Assembly: GCA_035934405.1 (NCBI GenBank)
Contig: DASYXW010000031.1
Span: 58,331 to 122,330 of the forward strand
Origin: DASYXW01 sp035934405
GTDB lineage: Bacteria; Acidobacteriota; Terriglobia; UBA7540
Length of the DNA: 64,000 bases
Direction of reading: 5' to 3'
This document shows, one piece after another, positions 60,455 through 64,000 of this stretch. The stretch's first letter is position 1. Each line of letters opens with the position of its first letter. The notes below the pieces were generated by a model. That model saw only the letters and a program-made list of their open reading frames with translations. It was not told the DNA's origin and made no database searches. The position numbers were made by a program, and so were the translations under genes.

Positions 60455-63400
60455 ATGGAAGGCCATCGTTGTGCGCGTCGAGCGGTACACCAAACCGCCG
60501 TGTCCCACGGACTCCTGATCTTTCTGGCTCTCATTCTGGCGGTCGCCGCGCCGAACACCGCCCGCGCCCAAAACTTCGCCTTTGGCGCAGCGACGCTGAC
60601 TACCGGAGCCACGCCCGTCGCGGTCGCCGAAGGTGACTTCAACGGCGACGGCGTGCTGGACTTTGCGGTGTCAAACTCCGGCAGCAATACGGTTTCGGTC
60701 TTTCTGTCGAAGCCGGGCGGAACTTACAGCACCAAGACGGACTACGCCGTCACCACTCCGGGCCAAATCGTGGTGGGCGACTTCAACCTCGATGGCAAGC
60801 TGGATTTGGTCGTCGCCACGGGCATCAACCTGGACGTGTTGTTGGGGAATGGCGACGGCACATTCCAAAACCCGGCCCCGCAGGGTGTCGCCGCGACTGC
60901 ATTGGTTGCGGGTGACTTCAACAAGGACGGCAAACTCGATCTTTTTGTTGCCAGCAGCGCCAGCGGCCTCTACCTCGGCAACGGCAACGGAACGTTCACG
61001 CTGACGGGAACGACTCTAGGTTCCTACTCCTACGTCAACGCAGCCGATTTCAATGGCGACGGGAAGCTCGACGTGCTGCTCAGCAACGTCAGCCGTGGGC
61101 AGGCCTATCTGGGGGACGGCGTTGGCGGATTCACCGCTGCCGGCACCACATCAGGTCCCGGGCAGATGCCGGTGGTGGCTGATTTTAACGGAGACGGCAA
61201 GCCCGACGTGGATTTCGAAGTTACCTCTTGCGGCCGCTCCGGCTGCCACTACAATCTCTACGTCTACCTCGGCGTCGGCGATGGCACCTTCACTCTGTTC
61301 ACCACGCTTGCGGTCAGCGCCACTGAAACTCAGCTCATCGCCGCGGACTTCAACCAGGACGGCAAGCAAGACCTGCTGGCTGTCCCCTCCGGCGTCATGC
61401 TGGGTAACGGCGACGGCACGTTTCAGCCGGCCGTTGCTGCTCCACTCGGAATCACACCGGCTGGCGCCGTGGTGGGTGACTTCAACAACGACGGACAACT
61501 CGACATCGGAGCGGTCGACAAAAACGGCTTCCTCGACCTTTCAGTTGGCAACCACGGAAGTTTCGCGGCTACAGGTACGGGTTCAACCGTTTCTGAGGTT
61601 CTTGGCCCTTCAACCGTGTTCGCCGACTTGAACGGTGACGGAAAGCTGGACGAGATCTCCTACGGCAGTTACCCCACCGACGGCCTGATCGTGCAATTGG
61701 GCAACGGCGACGGCACCTTCCAGGCGCCGCAAATCCTGCCGGGCGGCCCCATGGGCAGCAGTATTGTGGTGGGCGACTTCAACAACGACGGCAAGCTTGA
61801 CCTTGCCATCAACGGTCCCGGCAGCACCACGCTTACTTTCGCGATTTACCTGGGGAATGGCGACGGCACCTTCCAGTCGCCGCTCGTTACGTCCTCAAAC
61901 GTGTATGCGCTCGACATGGCAGCCGCGGACGTAAACGGCGACGGCAAGCTCGACGTGATCTTCGTTGCCGAGAACGGCGCCAGCCTGGCTGTGTATCTGG
62001 GAAACGGCGACGGCACCTTTGGCCCTCCCACCTACTACAACTACACCGGCTTCGCTGTCGGACTTGTGGTCGCCGACTTCAACCAGGACGGCAAGCCCGA
62101 TATCGCGGTGCCTTGCCCTCCTTCGTTGTGCGTTCTGATTGGTAATGGCGACGGGACCTTCCAGCCCCCTAAGTCTTATGGTACGGCCAGCGCTGGTACT
62201 CCGCTTGTCCAAGGGGACTTTAACGGCGACGGCAAGATCGATTTGGCCGCCGGCGCATTCGTATATCTGGGCAACGGTGATGGCACCTTCCAGGCTCCCA
62301 CCGCGGCCATCACAAATGCCGATATTCTCGCCATGACGGCTGGCGATTTCAACCACGACGGAAGAACCGATCTCGCCATGCTCGTCTATCCCTACACGAA
62401 CGGGCTCATCCGTTTGTTTTACAGCAACGGTGACGGCACCTTCGCATCTTCGTCCCTGCTGGGCAGCCCGTCGGGAGGCATCGCCGCCGGCGATCTGAAC
62501 GGAGACGGAGCCCCCGACCTGTTCGCGAGCACGCCGGGAAGCTCCACCTCGACCACTTACACTAGCCTGAACGTGCCAGTCGTGTCGCTCGCGCCCGGCC
62601 AGTTGAACTTCCCCAACCAGGCCGTCGGTTCCACCGGCTCGCCGCTCACGCTGACGGTCTCCAATTCCGGCATCGCTTCGCTGACCTTGGGAACAACCAC
62701 CGTCACCGGTGACTTCGCCGTTAGTTTGAACACCTGTTCCAGTACCCTGGCTTCCGGAGCTTCCTGCACTCTGCAAGTGACTTTTACTCCGACCGTCCTC
62801 GGCCCGCGAACCGGCCTCCTGACCCTTGCCTCCAACAGTTTTGGCGGGGCCGCAAACTTGTTATTGGCCGGAAATGGGGCCGTGTCCGGAGCGCAGGTTC
62901 AGTTGTCCGCTTCCAGTCTTACTTTTGGGAACCAGGCGGTTGGAACCACCAGCCCCTCTCAGATCGTTACCGTAACCAGCTCCGGCGGCGGCCCGGTGAC
63001 CTTCTCCAGTTTTGCGACGACTGGAGACTTCACCCAAACCAACAACTGCCCCACCGTGCTCAACCCGTCCGCGACCTGCACAGTGTCGGTGACGTTCGTT
63101 CCGACGGCAGCCGGAACCCGCACGGGCAGCCTGGTCATTTCGGACAACGCTCCCGGAGGCTCGCAGAGCGTGAGCCTTACCGGAACTGGCACCGCGCCGT
63201 CTGTGACGCTGAAGCCCACCAGCCTTACCTTCGCGACCCAGGTGCTCAATACCAGCAGCGTCGCCAAGAGCGTAACTCTTACCAACACCGGAACCGTAGC
63301 CCTCACAATCACCAGCCTGACCTTCAGTGGCGCGAATCCCACCAGCTTCACCGAGACCAACACTTGCGGTACGAGCGTTGCGGCGGGAGCAAGCTGCTCG

Positions 63401-63826
63401 ATCAGCGTCAAATTCAGGCCCACTGCCATCAATACGCTGACGGCCACGCTGAACGTGAACGACAACGCCGCCGGCAGTCCCCAGACCGTGTCGCTCACGG
63501 GAACGGGAACCCAGGTTCAGCTCTTGCCCAAATCTCTCAACTTCGGCAGCGTAACGGTTGGGACGAAGAGCGGGGTGAAAAAGGTAACGCTGACCAACGT
63601 CGCCCAGACCACGGTGAGCATCACCAGCATCTCGATCGGGGGAACCAATGCCACCGATTTCGCCGAGACCACAACCTGCGGTTCAAAAGTACAGGCGGAA
63701 GCTAGCTGTACCTTCTCGATCACCTTCACTCCTTCGGCGAAGGGATCTCGCACCGCCACCTTGTCCATCGCAGACAACGGTGGAGGCAGCCCTCAAACTG
63801 TCAGCCTGAGCGGCACCGGAAAGTAG
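60455..63826 (+). CDS. Secreted FG-GAP/VCBS repeat protein with choice-of-anchor-D-like domains
   Basis: A 1123-residue protein. Residues 1-39 look like a signal peptide ending in RAQN. Then about 14 copies of the pattern GDFNxDGxxDL (from GDFNGDGVLDF to GDLNGDGAPDL) form FG-GAP/VCBS-type calcium-binding repeats, likely a beta-propeller. From about 715 four Ig-like ASH/choice-of-anchor D domains follow, each beginning LxFGxQxVGT-like and ending SLTGTGT. It ends without a membrane anchor. Such proteins are adhesion-type surface or secreted proteins. AAGG precedes ATG 60455; an upstream start at 60410 adds 15 residues. Confidence 0.88.
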   Translation: MEGHRCARRAVHQTAVSHGLLIFLALILAVAAPNTARAQNFAFGAATLTTGATPVAVAEGDFNGDGVLDFAVSNSGSNTVSVFLSKPGGTYSTKTDYAVTTPGQIVVGDFNLDGKLDLVVATGINLDVLLGNGDGTFQNPAPQGVAATALVAGDFNKDGKLDLFVASSASGLYLGNGNGTFTLTGTTLGSYSYVNAADFNGDGKLDVLLSNVSRGQAYLGDGVGGFTAAGTTSGPGQMPVVADFNGDGKPDVDFEVTSCGRSGCHYNLYVYLGVGDGTFTLFTTLAVSATETQLIAADFNQDGKQDLLAVPSGVMLGNGDGTFQPAVAAPLGITPAGAVVGDFNNDGQLDIGAVDKNGFLDLSVGNHGSFAATGTGSTVSEVLGPSTVFADLNGDGKLDEISYGSYPTDGLIVQLGNGDGTFQAPQILPGGPMGSSIVVGDFNNDGKLDLAINGPGSTTLTFAIYLGNGDGTFQSPLVTSSNVYALDMAAADVNGDGKLDVIFVAENGASLAVYLGNGDGTFGPPTYYNYTGFAVGLVVADFNQDGKPDIAVPCPPSLCVLIGNGDGTFQPPKSYGTASAGTPLVQGDFNGDGKIDLAAGAFVYLGNGDGTFQAPTAAITNADILAMTAGDFNHDGRTDLAMLVYPYTNGLIRLFYSNGDGTFASSSLLGSPSGGIAAGDLNGDGAPDLFASTPGSSTSTTYTSLNVPVVSLAPGQLNFPNQAVGSTGSPLTLTVSNSGIASLTLGTTTVTGDFAVSLNTCSSTLASGASCTLQVTFTPTVLGPRTGLLTLASNSFGGAANLLLAGNGAVSGAQVQLSASSLTFGNQAVGTTSPSQIVTVTSSGGGPVTFSSFATTGDFTQTNNCPTVLNPSATCTVSVTFVPTAAGTRTGSLVISDNAPGGSQSVSLTGTGTAPSVTLKPTSLTFATQVLNTSSVAKSVTLTNTGTVALTITSLTFSGANPTSFTETNTCGTSVAAGASCSISVKFRPTAINTLTATLNVNDNAAGSPQTVSLTGTGTQVQLLPKSLNFGSVTVGTKSGVKKVTLTNVAQTTVSITSISIGGTNATDFAETTTCGSKVQAEASCTFSITFTPSAKGSRTATLSIADNGGGSPQTVSLSGTGK

Positions 63827-63839
63827 CGAGAATCTCAGA

Positions 63840-63954
63840 GGAGTTCTCTTGAACCGACGAGCGCGAAGTCTGATGCTATGAAGGGGGCGGCTGGATTCGA
63901 GTAGGATTGGGTTGTTGGAAAACTCAATCTGAATCGAAAGGAGCACCCCCTGAA
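63840..63954. other. Possible left-end non-coding part of an IS110-family element
   Basis: 115 bases between the FG-GAP gene and the transposase start. In IS110-group elements the non-coding end before the recombinase can encode a structured bridge RNA. The segment has purine-rich repeats such as GGGGGCGGC and GGATTGGGTTG, but no fold can be confirmed by eye and the element boundary is not defined here. Tentative. Confidence 0.4.
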
Positions 63955-64000
63955 ATGTTATACCTCGGAGTGGATGTTCATAAGAAGAATTGTTGGGTGA
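63955..64000 (+). CDS. IS110 family transposase, N-terminus only
   Basis: The first 15 codons read MLYLGVDVHKKNCWV, matching the RuvC-like DEDD N-terminus of IS110 transposases (GVDVHKK with the first acidic residue). AAAGGAG lies upstream of ATG 63955. The window ends here, so the remaining domains and the right end cannot be seen. The element may be intact. Confidence 0.85.
   Translation, partial: MLYLGVDVHKKNCWV

Overview
The window looks like a GC-rich chromosomal segment of an Acidobacteriota member, probably a free-living soil-type heterotroph. Supporting signs are an Oar-like TonB-dependent receptor with an N-terminal carboxypeptidase-regulatory domain, a secreted protein with FG-GAP repeats and choice-of-anchor-D-type repeats, a BshC homologue, a large MJ0619/Tes-like radical SAM protein, and long codirectional housekeeping runs. 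No rRNA, tRNA or CRISPR array was seen. The phylum call is inference from gene content.

Layout. 1-1705: a sodium/solute symporter cut by the left edge, divergent from an alpha/beta hydrolase. 2744-9909 (minus): a tightly packed surface-polysaccharide cluster with a GT4 glycosyltransferase, three methyltransferases, a MurJ/Wzx-like flippase and an O-antigen-ligase/polymerase, headed by DUF2752 and double-TM2 membrane proteins. 10000-10620: a decayed IS30-family transposase. 10640-16102: cytochrome c, a stand-alone Lrp/AsnC ligand domain, a response regulator with a Cys4 tail, PriA and an AI-2E-family permease. 16141-19540 (minus): a GT2 glycosyltransferase, two 6-pyruvoyl-tetrahydropterin-synthase-like proteins, FolE and an SDR, which together read as a tetrahydrobiopterin-type pathway. 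19840-23180: a TlpA-like thioredoxin, a Uma2 nuclease and the radical SAM protein. 23380-31235 (minus): a long run with DapF-like protein, membrane glycosyltransferase, PfkB kinase, MTA phosphorylase, MBL hydrolase, methylmalonyl-CoA epimerase, MeaB and acyl-CoA dehydrogenase. 31381-46989: a TPR protein, then threonine aldolase, HemW, YjbQ, BshC, a DapA-family aldolase, CarB, a nucleotidyltransferase-like protein, CarA, LepB, DnaJ, GrpE and HrcA. 47167-52323: a PfkB kinase and GH4 glycosidase facing IolB and IolD. 53196-63826: the TonB-dependent receptor, a PIG-L-family protein and the FG-GAP protein. 63955-end: the start of an IS110-family transposase.

The most unusual structural signal is a set of short tandem arrays with a 7-base period, varied in sequence. 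Several occur as inverted, complementary pairs with a loop of about 40-95 bases. At gene junctions one array touches or overlaps the stop codon of the upstream gene and its complement sits directly before, or within, the start of the downstream gene (lepB/carA, carB/dapA-like, yjbQ/hemW). Others lie inside coding sequence, in frame, in the O-antigen ligase, PriA and CarA genes. The mRNA could fold into a hairpin covering the translation start. They resemble the heptanucleotide repeats known from cyanobacteria, but the inverted-pair arrangement at stop/start junctions deserves a genome-wide check.

Other leads are the pterin cluster, in which one of the two PTPS paralogues has lost the His of the catalytic Cys-Asp-His triad; the Tes/MJ0619-like radical SAM enzyme; and a DapF homologue with Ser in place of one catalytic Cys.
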